Source: Rhodospirillaceae bacterium
GTDB lineage: Bacteria > Pseudomonadota > Alphaproteobacteria > SHVZ01
Length of the DNA stretch: 37,555 nucleotides
Assembly: GCA_016792585.1 (NCBI GenBank)
Contig: JAEULB010000175.1
Coordinates: 1-37,555, forward strand
Reading direction: 5' to 3'
Shown here: positions 14,297 through 22,074 of the stretch, in pieces
Layout: the number at the start of each line of letters is the position of its first letter
Numbering within the stretch: the first letter of the stretch is position 1
Notes under the pieces: generated by a model
Databases searched by the model: none
Seen by the model: the letters and a program-made list of their open reading frames with translations, nothing else
What the model was told of the DNA's origin: nothing
Made by a program: the position numbers and the translations under genes

Positions 14297-15498
14297 CTCG
14301 TCATCAGAAGCGCGCGGATGCGATCGGCGGCTCGCATCGTCAGCATGATGCGGGCCTCGTCCATCGGCATCGCCTGGGACGAGAACTTGGCGATGACGAT
14401 CTCGTTCTGCCGATCGACGAACAGGTTCTGGCCGTTGACGCCGAGGCCGAACAGCATCGGCGAGGCCCCATGCAGCACGTACCACTTCGAGCGGTAGCTG
14501 ATCGGCAGGCCCGGGTAGTAGGGGATGAAGTCGCCCTTATCCCAGGCGGCGCGGTCGCCGCCCGATACGAGGTCGTCGATCCAGGCCGCGGGCACGATCT
14601 GCTTCGCGCCGCGTCGTCCCCCCTGCACGAGGAGCTGGCCGACGCGGGCGAGATCGCGCGCGGTCGCGCAGAACCCGCCGGCGCAACGCGGAGCGCCCAG
14701 ACGATCGACGGTGATATAGGCGCTGCGCTCCGCGCCCAAGGGTTGCCAGACGAGCTCGCTCATCGCGTCGGCATAGCGCTTGCCGGTCGCGCGCTCGACG
14801 ACCCAGCCAAGCAGGTCGGTGTTCGGCGAGACGTAGTGGAAGCGGCCGCCATGCGGGCCATCGCTCTCGGAGAGCTGCGGATAGAAGCCGCGGAGATCGG
14901 TCGGCCTCTCGCCCGGCTCCAGCGGATTCCAGTTGGTCGACTTGCGATAGGCGATGATGGGCCCTGATGTCGCGAGATAGTCCTCGTCGAAGAAGATGCC
15001 GGCGCGCATGTCGAGGAGCTGGCGGATCGTGGCACCCTTGTAGGCGGTGCCTGCGACCTCCGGCACCAGCGAGGTCACCGGCGCTGCCAGGTCGAGCTTG
15101 CCCGATGCGGCGAGGATGCCGCACAGCATCCCCAGCATCGACTTCGAGACCGACATGAAGATGTGCGGGCTGGCCTGGGTCATGCCGTTGGCATAGGCCT
15201 CGGCGACGATGCGGCCGCGATGCAGGATCACGATCCCGTCGGTGTCGGTCTGGACCAGGAAGCGGTGCAGGTCCATCTCGCCCTCGATCCGAAGGCCCGA
15301 GAGGTCCATCGGCGCCGAGGGCAGCCGCCAGACATTGTCCGGGTCGTTCGGGATATCGGCCGAGGGCACGATCTCGCGGACGTGCTGGAAAGCCCATTTG
15401 TTGAACGGTCCGGTCCGCCAGTTCGCCAGCGTCACCTGGCCTTCGGGCGCCGGCGGGAAGCCGTCCATCAGCGTCGGCATGGGGGAGGCGTCGTTCAT
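14293..15498 (-). CDS. Serine beta-lactamase-family hydrolase (class C / NylB-like)
   Basis: 401 residues from ATG 15498, with AAGGAACGA upstream on the minus strand. The beta-lactamase/transpeptidase fold is shown by S116-V-S-K119 (HIFMSVSKSM, nucleophile and general base), Y222-V-S224 (GRFHYVSPNTDLLGW) and the C-terminal FGLGVNGQNLFVD in place of the usual KTG-type strand motif. The overall pattern resembles 6-aminohexanoate-dimer hydrolase (NylB) and EstB-like esterases more than true cephalosporinases. No convincing signal peptide is present, which argues for a cytoplasmic esterase or amidase rather than an antibiotic-resistance enzyme. It diverges from the YgiN-like gene across a 91-base gap. 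Confidence 0.87.
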   Translation of the reverse strand: MNDASPMPTLMDGFPPAPEGQVTLANWRTGPFNKWAFQHVREIVPSADIPNDPDNVWRLPSAPMDLSGLRIEGEMDLHRFLVQTDTDGIVILHRGRIVAEAYANGMTQASPHIFMSVSKSMLGMLCGILAASGKLDLAAPVTSLVPEVAGTAYKGATIRQLLDMRAGIFFDEDYLATSGPIIAYRKSTNWNPLEPGERPTDLRGFYPQLSESDGPHGGRFHYVSPNTDLLGWVVERATGKRYADAMSELVWQPLGAERSAYITVDRLGAPRCAGGFCATARDLARVGQLLVQGGRRGAKQIVPAAWIDDLVSGGDRAAWDKGDFIPYYPGLPISYRSKWYVLHGASPMLFGLGVNGQNLFVDRQNEIVIAKFSSQAMPMDEARIMLTMRAADRIRALLMTS

Positions 15499-15589
15499 GG
15501 ATTCGTTCCTTGGGTACGCGAGAGCGCTGTAAGAGTCGTCCCGCGATCGGGTACGGTCAACCGAAGGTCCACCCGGAGGAAACCCCCAC

Positions 15590-15889
15590 GTGATCCACGT
15601 CCTCGCCATCATCACCACCAAGCCCGGCATGCGGGCGAAGGTGCTCGAGATGTTCCACGCCAACATGCCGGCCGTGCATGCCGAGAAGGGCTGCATCGAA
15701 TACGGGCCGGTGGTCGACACCGAGACCTCGCCGGCCAAGTTCGGCCCCGACACCTTCGTCGTCGTCGAGAAATGGGCGACGGCGGAGGATCTCAAGGCCC
15801 ATGCCGCCGCCCCGCACATGGCGGCCTACGGCGCCAAGGTGAAGGACATGGTCGCAGGCCGCGCCATCCACATCCTGAACCCGGCTTAG
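15590..15889 (+). CDS. YgiN-like antibiotic biosynthesis monooxygenase (ABM) domain protein
   Basis: 99 residues from GTG 15590, supported by CGGAGGA 8 bases upstream. It is a single ABM ferredoxin-like domain: the starting strand IHVLAIITTKPGM, the helix with FHANMPAVHAEKGCIEYGPV, FVVVEKWATAEDLKAHAAAPHMAAY and a final strand. Such proteins are dimeric cofactor-free monooxygenases or quinol oxidases, or act as small accessory proteins. The conserved E-K-W and H-x4-H positions are present. The SDR gene starts 5 bases after its stop, so the pair forms an operon. The substrate is unknown. Confidence 0.88.
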   Translation: MIHVLAIITTKPGMRAKVLEMFHANMPAVHAEKGCIEYGPVVDTETSPAKFGPDTFVVVEKWATAEDLKAHAAAPHMAAYGAKVKDMVAGRAIHILNPA

Positions 15890-15894
15890 ACCCG

Positions 15895-16710
15895 ATGACC
15901 GATACGTCGCTGAAGGGCCAGGTGGCCCTGGTCACCGGCGCCGGCCGCGGGCTCGGCCGCGCCTTCGCCGAGACGCTGGCGAAGATGGGCGCCTCGATCG
16001 CCGTCCACGGCATGCGCGAGAACGGACCCGCCGAATACGGCGAGGGCACGACGCTGACCGCAACGGCCGAGGCGATCGGCTCGGCGTTCGGCGTGAAGAC
16101 CATTCGCCTCCTCGGCGACCTCACGAAGATGGAGGACTGCGCCCGCATCGTCGCCGAGACCGAGAAGGCGCTCGGCCCCATCGACATCCTGGTGCACAAC
16201 GCCGGCGGCGACATCGCCGCGGCCGGCGGCAAGCCGAACCCCAACGACTGCGTGGCGATCAAAGAAGAGGACGTGCGCGCGGTGATCGATCGCAACCTGC
16301 TCTCGACGATCTTCATCTGCCAGCAGGTGGCGCCCGGCATGATGCAGAGGAAGCGCGGCCGCATCGTCACGCTGGGATCGATCGCCGGATTCATCGGGCG
16401 CACCGACGGCGCGATCTACGCGGTGTCCAAGGCCGGCGTCGCCCACTACACGCGCTGCCTGGCGTCCCAGCTCCGGCCCTACGACGTGACCGTCAACTCG
16501 ATCGCGCCCGGCGGCACCCGCACCGGCCGCTTTATCGGTACCGGCCAGGGCAGCGATCCCAAGCGCATGGTGACCGAGGGCACGCTCGACCGCGTCGCCA
16601 CCGTCGACGAAGTTGCGCGCACGGTCGCGATCTTCGCCGGCCCCGCCGGCGCCTTCGTCACCGGCCAGACGCTCCGCGTCGACGGCGGCGGCCAGCTGTG
16701 GCCGGCGTGA
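15895..16710 (+). CDS. Short-chain dehydrogenase/reductase
   Basis: 271 residues, classical SDR. The cofactor motif is TGAGRGLG near residues 15-22, with NAG in LVHNAGGDIAAAGG, catalytic Ser in LGSIAGFIG and Tyr/Lys in AIYAVSKAG. The C-terminal GQTLRVDGGGQLWPA is typical. An insertion around GKPNPNDCVAIKEEDV (about 118-133) lengthens the segment after NAG. The residue after the second cofactor strand does not decide clearly between NADH and NADPH. It forms a two-gene unit with the ABM protein, which suggests a small oxidation/reduction pathway, but the substrate cannot be named. Confidence 0.92.
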   Translation: MTDTSLKGQVALVTGAGRGLGRAFAETLAKMGASIAVHGMRENGPAEYGEGTTLTATAEAIGSAFGVKTIRLLGDLTKMEDCARIVAETEKALGPIDILVHNAGGDIAAAGGKPNPNDCVAIKEEDVRAVIDRNLLSTIFICQQVAPGMMQRKRGRIVTLGSIAGFIGRTDGAIYAVSKAGVAHYTRCLASQLRPYDVTVNSIAPGGTRTGRFIGTGQGSDPKRMVTEGTLDRVATVDEVARTVAIFAGPAGAFVTGQTLRVDGGGQLWPA

Positions 16711-16754
16711 CGTGCAACGGACGCTCTATCAGCGCCCTCCCGCGTGCATAGCGC

Positions 16755-16864
16755 GGAGGAGGGACGGGGTGGGGGCCGGACTCCGCAGCAGCAACCGCCA
16801 CCGCCGACCTCGCCCACCTCGCCATGCCCCCACCCTGCCCTCCCCCGGCAGAGCCGGGGGAGGG
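16755..16864. repeat. Palindromic intergenic repeat of the C/G-run type
   Basis: Two nested inverted structures lie here. An imperfect outer pair comprises the G-rich arm 16755-16776 (GGAGGGACGGGGTGGGGGC) and the C-rich arm 16826-16844. A perfect 12-bp hairpin comprises arms 16838-16849 and 16853-16864 around AGA. The alternating G-run/C-run composition resembles short dispersed intergenic repeats common in high-GC alphaproteobacteria. No other copy is in this window, so calling it dispersed is an inference. Confidence 0.6.
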
Positions 16865-16875
16865 TTGTAAGAGCG

Positions 16876-17022
16876 ATGCCCAAGCTGACCCCGAAGCAGC
16901 TCCAGATGTTCGTCGTGATCGGCATTTGCGTCGCAATGCCGATGATCGCGATGCTGGCAGTGGCGCTGGTCGTCCTGTTGCTGAACCTGATCGCCGGCGG
17001 CGATCTCGACGTTCAGCCGTAG
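16876..17022 (+). CDS. Small single-pass membrane protein
   Basis: 48 residues from ATG 16876. A short polar N-terminus (MPKLTPKQLQMF) leads to one long hydrophobic helix (about 13-40, VVIGICVAMPMIAMLAVALV), then a short tail. Codons show strong third-position G/C, so coding is plausible despite the small size. The ribosome-binding site is weak (GTAAGAG). It lies 11 bases after the palindromic repeat, and its 3' end overlaps the convergent SDR gene by 10 bases. No family is recognised; it could be a small membrane-stress or regulatory peptide, but this is speculation. Confidence 0.5.
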   Translation: MPKLTPKQLQMFVVIGICVAMPMIAMLAVALVVLLLNLIAGGDLDVQP

Positions 17023-18005
17023 CCGCCGATGATCGGCAGCACCTCGCCGGTGATGTAGCTGGAGCATTGCGGCGAGGCGAGGAAGACGAAGGCCGGCGAG
17101 ATCTCCTCCGGCTGCGCCGGGCGGCCCATCGGCGTCGCCTCGCCGAAATGGGAGACGTCGTCCGCCTCGCGGTCGGACGGGTTGAGCGGCGTCCAGACCG
17201 GACCCGGCGCCACCGCGTTCACGCGGATGCCGCGCGGCAGAAGGTTGCCGGAGAGCGCCTTGGTGAAGGCGTGAATCCCGCCCTTGGTCATCGAGTAGTC
17301 GATCAGGTCGTCGCTGCCGCGGATGCCGGTGATCGAGCCGGTATTGACGATGGCGCTGCCCGGCTTCATGTGCGGCACCGCCGCCTGCGCCATGAAGAAG
17401 TAGCCGTAGAGGTTGGTCTTCAGCGTCTGGTCGAAATGCGCCTCGGTCAGGTCCTCGAACTTTTCGGTGTGGATCTGGAACGCGGCGTTGTTGACCAGGA
17501 TATCGAGGCGGCCGAAATGCTCGACCACCTGGGCGACCGCCTTCTGGCAGAAGGCGCGGTTCTGCACGTCGCCGGCGATCAGCAGGCAGCGCCGGCCCTC
17601 GGCCTTGACCGCGCGCTCGGTCTCGGCGGCGTCCTCGGCCTCGTCCAGGTGCAGGATCGCCACGTCGCAGCCCTCGCGCGCATAGAGCACGGCGACGGCG
17701 CGGCCGATGCCGGAATCGCCGCCGGTGACGATCGCGACCTTGTCCTGGAGCTTGCCCGATCCGCGCCAGAACGGCGCCTCGTACATCGGGGCAGGATCCA
17801 GCCTCGCCTCGATGCCGGGCTTGGCCTGGTGCTGCCTGGGCAGCGGCGGCACCGGATATTCGCGGGCGCCGGCCTGCATCGCCTTCGGCCTTTCCTCGTC
17901 CGGCGCGGCCTTGTCGGCCCTCGCCACCTGGCGCTGGATCGTGCGCTGCTTGGCGGCGGTGCCCTTCGCCTGCTCGACCGTCCTCAGCTTCACGTGTGCG
18001 GCCAT
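17013..18005 (-). CDS. SDR oxidoreductase of the YdaD/general-stress-protein 39 type
   Basis: 330 residues from ATG 18005, with CAGGAGGAGCG upstream. The first 85 residues are a polar Lys/Arg/Pro-rich extension typical of the stress-related YdaD/YhdF/YhxC group. A classical SDR domain follows: TGGDSGIGRA for the cofactor, VNNAAFQIHTEKFEDL (NNAA replacing the usual NNAG), catalytic Ser in NTGSITGIRG and Tyr/Lys in IDYSMTKGG, then VAPGPVWTPL and a C-terminal GEVLPIIGGYG. Known relatives are general-stress proteins with unclear substrates. It lies 15 bases downstream of the DUF2934 gene on the same strand, which supports a small stress operon. Confidence 0.92.
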   Translation of the reverse strand: MAAHVKLRTVEQAKGTAAKQRTIQRQVARADKAAPDEERPKAMQAGAREYPVPPLPRQHQAKPGIEARLDPAPMYEAPFWRGSGKLQDKVAIVTGGDSGIGRAVAVLYAREGCDVAILHLDEAEDAAETERAVKAEGRRCLLIAGDVQNRAFCQKAVAQVVEHFGRLDILVNNAAFQIHTEKFEDLTEAHFDQTLKTNLYGYFFMAQAAVPHMKPGSAIVNTGSITGIRGSDDLIDYSMTKGGIHAFTKALSGNLLPRGIRVNAVAPGPVWTPLNPSDREADDVSHFGEATPMGRPAQPEEISPAFVFLASPQCSSYITGEVLPIIGGYG

Positions 18006-18020
18006 GGCCCGCTCCTCCTG

Positions 18021-18284
18021 TCAGTGCCGGCGCTTAGGCCTGGCGGGCGCGATTCCCTCGAACCAGCGCGCGAGGTCCGGGCCTTGCGGCCGGCCGGCCG
18101 CCTGCCACAGCTCGAAGGCGCGCCGGCGGACGAGGTCGTCGCCGACCGGCAGCGGATCGCCGAAGTCAGGCGGCGCCGGGCCGTGCCGCCTCGCCGCCTC
18201 GGGCGGTTTGGCTTCCTTGATGTCCGGGCCGCCGGCGAGCCCCGGAATCTCGGGCTCTCGGTGGTGTTCCGCCTGCTTGGCCAT
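18021..18284 (-). CDS. DUF2934 domain protein
   Basis: 87 residues. The C-terminal third is the DUF2934 motif (VRRRAFELWQAAGRPQG, then DLARWFEGI), a short helical element found in many small alphaproteobacterial proteins of unknown function. The first 45 residues are Pro/Ala/Glu-rich and probably disordered. It starts at ATG 18284, the only in-frame ATG, but without an evident Shine-Dalgarno. It is followed closely by the stress-type SDR gene, and such proteins are often found near stress genes. The intrinsic terminator and repeat copy A lie just upstream of its start. Confidence 0.8.
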   Translation of the reverse strand: MAKQAEHHREPEIPGLAGGPDIKEAKPPEAARRHGPAPPDFGDPLPVGDDLVRRRAFELWQAAGRPQGPDLARWFEGIAPARPKRRH

Positions 18285-18322
18285 AGGGAGATAACGGCCG
18301 GGCGCGGCGAGGGTTTCGCCCT

Positions 18323-18356
18323 AAAGAAAAACGGCGCCGGATCTCTCCGGCGCCGT
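18323..18356 (-). terminator. Intrinsic terminator downstream of the esterase gene
   Basis: An 11-bp perfect stem (18331-18341 with 18346-18356, loop TCTC) is followed on the minus strand by TTTTTCTTT. It would end transcripts of the minus-strand esterase gene, about 85 bases past its stop. It is the copy-A version of the coxM terminator. Confidence 0.88.
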
Positions 18357-18380
18357 CTTCAGGCTCTCCCAGACGGATGG

Positions 18381-18428
18381 CCATTTCGCGGCGTCGACCG
18401 CCCGTTTCGCCATCACCTTGATCAGATG
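18381..18428 (-). pseudogene. Remnant of a coxM 3' end (last 15 codons, stop lost)
   Basis: On the minus strand this encodes HLIKVMAKRAVDAAK, identical to the C-terminus of the CoxM-like protein at 22711-23502, but the stop TAG has become TGG. No other part of coxM is present and the esterase gene ends 13 bases upstream, so this is a fragment and not a gene. The nucleotide differences within these codons are all synonymous. Confidence 0.85.
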
Positions 18429-18441
18429 GCCCGCGGCCGGA

Positions 18442-19374
18442 TCATCGAGCCCTGAGCGCGTCACCAAGAAACGTCAGGGCATCCGGCAGCGCATCGGCCC
18501 AGAGCTGCCAGTCGTGGCCGCCATCGAGGATCCGGTAGCGGATCGAGAAACCGGCTCGATCGAGGCGTTCCGAGAGCTGCTCCGTGTCCTGCCGGAGGCT
18601 CGGAAAGTCGCGGCTGCCGGCAATCAGGAAGATCGAGGGCTTCACATCCTCCCTCGCCATGGACTCGATCATGGCCCGAGGACTAAGCGCGAGGAAACGG
18701 TCCGTGCGGAAGGGCGAGCCGAAGGCGCCGCGGAAGACACGCTGCAGGCGCTCGTCCGTCGGCGTGTCCGGCGCTATCCGCAGCCACAGCGCCGGGCTGA
18801 GCCCCGCCGCGGCCGCATAGCGCCGCGGCGGGCGCAACGCGAATCGAAGCGCGCCGTAGGCCCCCATCGAGAGGCCGCCGACCGCCCGACCGCCCGGGTC
18901 GGAGCGCGCGGCGAATCGTCGTTCGATTTCGCCGACAAGGTCGCGGTCGATGGCCGTTTCGTAGTTTCCAGGTCCGCCGACGTCCTCGGAATCGACCCAC
19001 CAGCCGACGGCGCCGTCGGGCATGACGACGATCGCCGGCGGGATCGCTCGCTCGGCAATCAGCCGGTCGGCGGTCTCGCGCAGGCGGCCGTAGCGAAGCC
19101 AGTCGTAACGATCGCCGCCGACGCCGTGAAGAAGGTAGATGACCGGCAACGCGGCCCCGGCGCCGTCGTATCCCGGCGGCAGGTAGAGCGCGTAGCCGAG
19201 CGGCCGGCGAAGCGCCGGACTGTCGAAGGAGGCATCCTCGAACACTGTCGAGGTTCCGGAGATTGTCGACGCGCGCGGATCGCCGGCGAAGCCGGCCCGC
19301 GCCGCCAGCAGGCCGGCGGCGACCGCCGATACCCAAAGGAGCAATCTTGCGGCATCGGCGACGCTGGTCGGCAT
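18442..19374 (-). CDS. Secreted esterase of the esterase D / antigen 85 family
   Basis: 310 residues from ATG 19374, with GGAG 5 bases upstream. The N-terminal signal peptide (LLLWVSAVAAGLLAARAGFA, then GDP) directs export. The alpha/beta hydrolase domain has the oxyanion strand LPVIYLLHGVGG, nucleophile S169 in GLSMGAYGAL, probable acid D256 in AGSRDFP and H287 in DGGHDWQLW, the order expected for the PF00756 esterase family (S-formylglutathione hydrolase, enterochelin esterase and mycolyltransferase relatives). Substrate unknown; periplasmic location likely. It is the leftmost gene of the islet between the direct repeats and is ended by the copy-A terminator. It diverges from the YeeE/YedE gene. 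Confidence 0.9.
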   Translation of the reverse strand: MPTSVADAARLLLWVSAVAAGLLAARAGFAGDPRASTISGTSTVFEDASFDSPALRRPLGYALYLPPGYDGAGAALPVIYLLHGVGGDRYDWLRYGRLRETADRLIAERAIPPAIVVMPDGAVGWWVDSEDVGGPGNYETAIDRDLVGEIERRFAARSDPGGRAVGGLSMGAYGALRFALRPPRRYAAAAGLSPALWLRIAPDTPTDERLQRVFRGAFGSPFRTDRFLALSPRAMIESMAREDVKPSIFLIAGSRDFPSLRQDTEQLSERLDRAGFSIRYRILDGGHDWQLWADALPDALTFLGDALRAR

Positions 19375-19554
19375 GAAGCTCCGTCGGATCGAACAAGCGA
19401 ATGTGAGCGGCGGCGACGCTCGGCCTGCCGCCGAGGACGCTAGCCCAGGTATAGGATGCTGTCATTCGCGGCGATCGTCGGGCGTTGCCGGCACATGTGC
19501 GGAAGATTCGAAGCGAGCTTGCCGCTCGAGGCCGCGGCGACGGGTGGATAGCGG

Positions 19555-20700
19555 ATGTCCGTGGCGTCCGGTGCCACCGGTCCGGGGATCGGCCTGCTTG
19601 CGGCGGCGGGCGCCGGGGCGGCGGCCCTCGCGCTTGAGGTCGGCTGGCGGCAGGGGGCGCTGTTCGTCGTCGCTCTCCTGCTCGGAATCACGCTCTACCA
19701 GTCGCGGTTCGCTTTCAGCGGATCCTATCGGGCGCTGCTCACCCGTGGACGCGTCGACGGCGTTCGCGCCCAGGCACTGATGATCGGCGTCGCGACACCG
19801 ATGTTCGCTTCGCTGCTGTGGGCTGGAGAGGCCTGGGGCTGGGAAGTCCGCGGCGCGGTCGCGCCGGTCGGGCTTCCGGTCGTGATCGGTGCCTTCATCT
19901 TCGGAGTCGGCATGCAGCTCGGCGGCGGCTGCGGCTCGGGCACGCTGCTTGCGCTCGGCGGGGGAAGCCTGCGGATGGGCATCACGCTCGCCGCCTTTTG
20001 CTTCGGCGGATTCTGGGCGACCCTGCACTGGCCGTTCTGGATCGCATTGCCGTCCGCCGGACCGGTCGTTCTCGGCGAGCGGTTCGGCTGGGCCGCGGCC
20101 GCGGCCGGACAGATGCTGGCGATGGCGATGATCTGGCGAGGTCTGCGCCGGTGGGATGGCGTGCCTCCGCGAACCGGAGAACGAAGGCGGGGCCGGCTTC
20201 GGTTTCCATGGAGCCTCGCGACCGGGGCAACCCTGCTTGCGCTGCTCAACGTCGCGACTCTCGCCTTGTCCGGCGGCCCCTGGTCGATCACCTGGGGCTT
20301 CACGCTCGTGGCGGCGAAGCTCGCACGGCTGGCCGGCTGGGATCCGGACGCTCACGTCTTCTGGCAGGCCGACTTCCAGTCATCGGCCCTGGCCTCGCCG
20401 CTCGTGGACGACGTCGTCGCGGTCATGGATGTCGGGGTCGTGCTCGGCGCGGCCATAGCCGCCGTCGCCGCCGGGCGGATGATGGCGCCGGGTCCTATCC
20501 CGCCCGGCGCATTTGCGGCATCCGTCGCAGGCGGTCTCTTGCTCGGCTACGGCGCGCGGATCTCGTTCGGCTGCAACATCGGGGCATTCTTCTCGGGCGC
20601 CGCCTCGACCAGCCTTCACGGCTGGATCTGGCTCGCGGCGGCACTGGCGGGCAACTGGGCGGGTGTCCGCCTACGGCCGCGCTTCGGTCTGGACGGCTGA
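19555..20700 (+). CDS. YeeE/YedE (TsuA-like) sulfur-compound transporter
   Basis: 381 residues with about ten hydrophobic segments. The two diagnostic motifs of YeeE/YedE proteins are present: QLGGGCGSGTLLALGGGSL with Cys126, and ISFGCNIGAFFSG with Cys340. In the E. coli-type thiosulfate transporter TsuA, cysteines at these places pass thiosulfate through the membrane. This is a full-length two-half form. A cytoplasmic loop of basic residues (RTGERRRGRLRF, about 205) separates the halves. No TusA or rhodanese partner is adjacent. It starts at ATG 19555 and is divergent from the esterase. Its last 30 bases overlap the convergent OpgC-like gene. Confidence 0.92.
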   Translation: MSVASGATGPGIGLLAAAGAGAAALALEVGWRQGALFVVALLLGITLYQSRFAFSGSYRALLTRGRVDGVRAQALMIGVATPMFASLLWAGEAWGWEVRGAVAPVGLPVVIGAFIFGVGMQLGGGCGSGTLLALGGGSLRMGITLAAFCFGGFWATLHWPFWIALPSAGPVVLGERFGWAAAAAGQMLAMAMIWRGLRRWDGVPPRTGERRRGRLRFPWSLATGATLLALLNVATLALSGGPWSITWGFTLVAAKLARLAGWDPDAHVFWQADFQSSALASPLVDDVVAVMDVGVVLGAAIAAVAAGRMMAPGPIPPGAFAASVAGGLLLGYGARISFGCNIGAFFSGAASTSLHGWIWLAAALAGNWAGVRLRPRFGLDG

Positions 20701-21891
20701 GGCCATCGACGATGGACCGCGCGCCGCGGCCGGCAGCGGCGGCCGGTGAGACACGGCAGGCGTCTCGACCGGCACCAGGGCGGCGGGGCGTTTCCAAGGC
20801 GTCGACTTGAACCAACCGACGACATAGGCGCCGCCGACCAGCAGCCCGAGCGTCGTGGCGTTGACCAGGATCTGCATCGGCCAGCCGGCGCCCAGCTGGT
20901 CGAAGGCGATGCCCCCGGCATTGGAGAGCACGATGCTGAATAGGAAGCTCGGCAGCGCCTGCTGCCCGACCTTGCGGATCGGCCGGAGCAGCGGATGCTC
21001 GAGGAGGCGCGTGCGGCCTTCGAGCAGGCTGTTGACGACGTAGGCCGCCGACAGGAAATGCACGAGGCGCATCGGGTCCAGCAGCGTCTTGTCGCTGTGG
21101 TCGAGTATGAGGCTGCCGAGCGCTCCGATCGGCGGGAGCCAGTCGGCAAGGCCTGGAAGCTTGACGACGAGCCCGATGGCGAGCACGCCGACGGCCGCCT
21201 GGAACAGGTGGCGGTTCGGCCCCGGCGGCGCGATCCACCCGGCGGACAGGCTGAACCCCGCGAAGAAGATGAGCTGCCAGGCGAAGGGATTGAGGAACCA
21301 TCCTCGCCCTTCGATGGGATCGGCGAGGAAGTTCCAGCCGGTGACGTTGGCAGCGAGGTAGAGCGCGACCGAGGCGGCCGGAGCGAGGAGCAAATGGACC
21401 CGGGAGAGCGCCATCATCGCCGGCACCAGTGCAAGGACGACGATGTAGACCGGCATGATGTCGAGGTAGGCCGGAACATAGGTCAGCGAGAAGAGCCGGA
21501 TCAGCGCGCTCGCCGGATCGACGAAGAACCAGGTGATGTAGGCAAGCTCGAAATAGTCGGGAGCGGCGAATGTCGCGCTGGCGCCGGCGACGAGCGCGGC
21601 AATGATGAAGAACAGCATCAGGTGCGCGAAATAGAGTTGCCCGCAACGATAGGCGATGCGGGCGCTGCCGATCAGGAACCCGGCGCGCCGGAAAGTGCCT
21701 CCGAAAGCGATCGCCGACGCGCAGCCCGACAGGAAGACGAACATCTCGGCGGCGTCGCTGAGCCCGAAGCGGGCCGGGATGTAGTCCGCCAGGACAGTCC
21801 ATCGCATGTGGGCGAGAAGGATGATGCACATCGCCAGGCCGCGGAACACGTCGAGCCTGGGGTCACGTCCACGTACCGGCGCGGCCGTCAT
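20671..21891 (-). CDS. opgC: OpgC-like membrane acyltransferase
   Basis: 406 residues from ATG 21891, with GGGAAGGG upstream. There are roughly ten membrane segments. The N-terminal RDPRLDVFRGLAMCIILLAH and the following SDAAEMFVFLSGCASAIAFG are signatures of the OpgC family. DIMPVYIVVLALVP and WQLIFFAGFSLSAG are also typical. In Rhodobacter and Brucella, OpgC adds succinyl groups to osmoregulated periplasmic glucans. The glucan synthesis genes opgG and opgH are not in the window. The C-terminal 35 residues are polar and Pro-rich. It is convergent with, and overlaps by 30 bases, the YeeE/YedE gene. Family assignment is firm; the substrate is inferred. Confidence 0.9.
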   Translation of the reverse strand: MTAAPVRGRDPRLDVFRGLAMCIILLAHMRWTVLADYIPARFGLSDAAEMFVFLSGCASAIAFGGTFRRAGFLIGSARIAYRCGQLYFAHLMLFFIIAALVAGASATFAAPDYFELAYITWFFVDPASALIRLFSLTYVPAYLDIMPVYIVVLALVPAMMALSRVHLLLAPAASVALYLAANVTGWNFLADPIEGRGWFLNPFAWQLIFFAGFSLSAGWIAPPGPNRHLFQAAVGVLAIGLVVKLPGLADWLPPIGALGSLILDHSDKTLLDPMRLVHFLSAAYVVNSLLEGRTRLLEHPLLRPIRKVGQQALPSFLFSIVLSNAGGIAFDQLGAGWPMQILVNATTLGLLVGGAYVVGWFKSTPWKRPAALVPVETPAVSHRPPLPAAARGPSSMASAVQTEARP

Positions 21892-22074
21892 GTCCGATTA
21901 CCCTTCCCGCCCGCGTCGAGGGATGCCGAAGCGTGCAACGCAGGGCCGCCGCAAGCCGGCCCGCATGACCCCGGTTCGCCGCCGCCCCGGAAAGGTTTCA
22001 CCGCCTCGCGCGGTCTCACACGGACGTGATCCGGGAGGCGGATGGCCGCGAAGCGCAGGACCAAGCCGCCAGGA

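Larger units (their letters stand above)
18323..18428. repeat. 106-bp direct repeat, copy A (displaced coxM 3' end plus terminator)
   Basis: Matches 22653-22758 without gaps and in the same orientation, offset 4330 bases, with six differences: two in the hairpin loop, one changing the coxM stop codon, three at synonymous third positions. It lies between the esterase and DUF2934 genes. Confidence 0.95.

Noticed and set aside
16744..17022. Longer version of the small membrane protein starting at 16744
   Set aside because: The extra N-terminal part translates the palindromic repeat into a Pro/Arg/Gly-rich stretch, and the hydrophobic protein has its own ATG at 16876.
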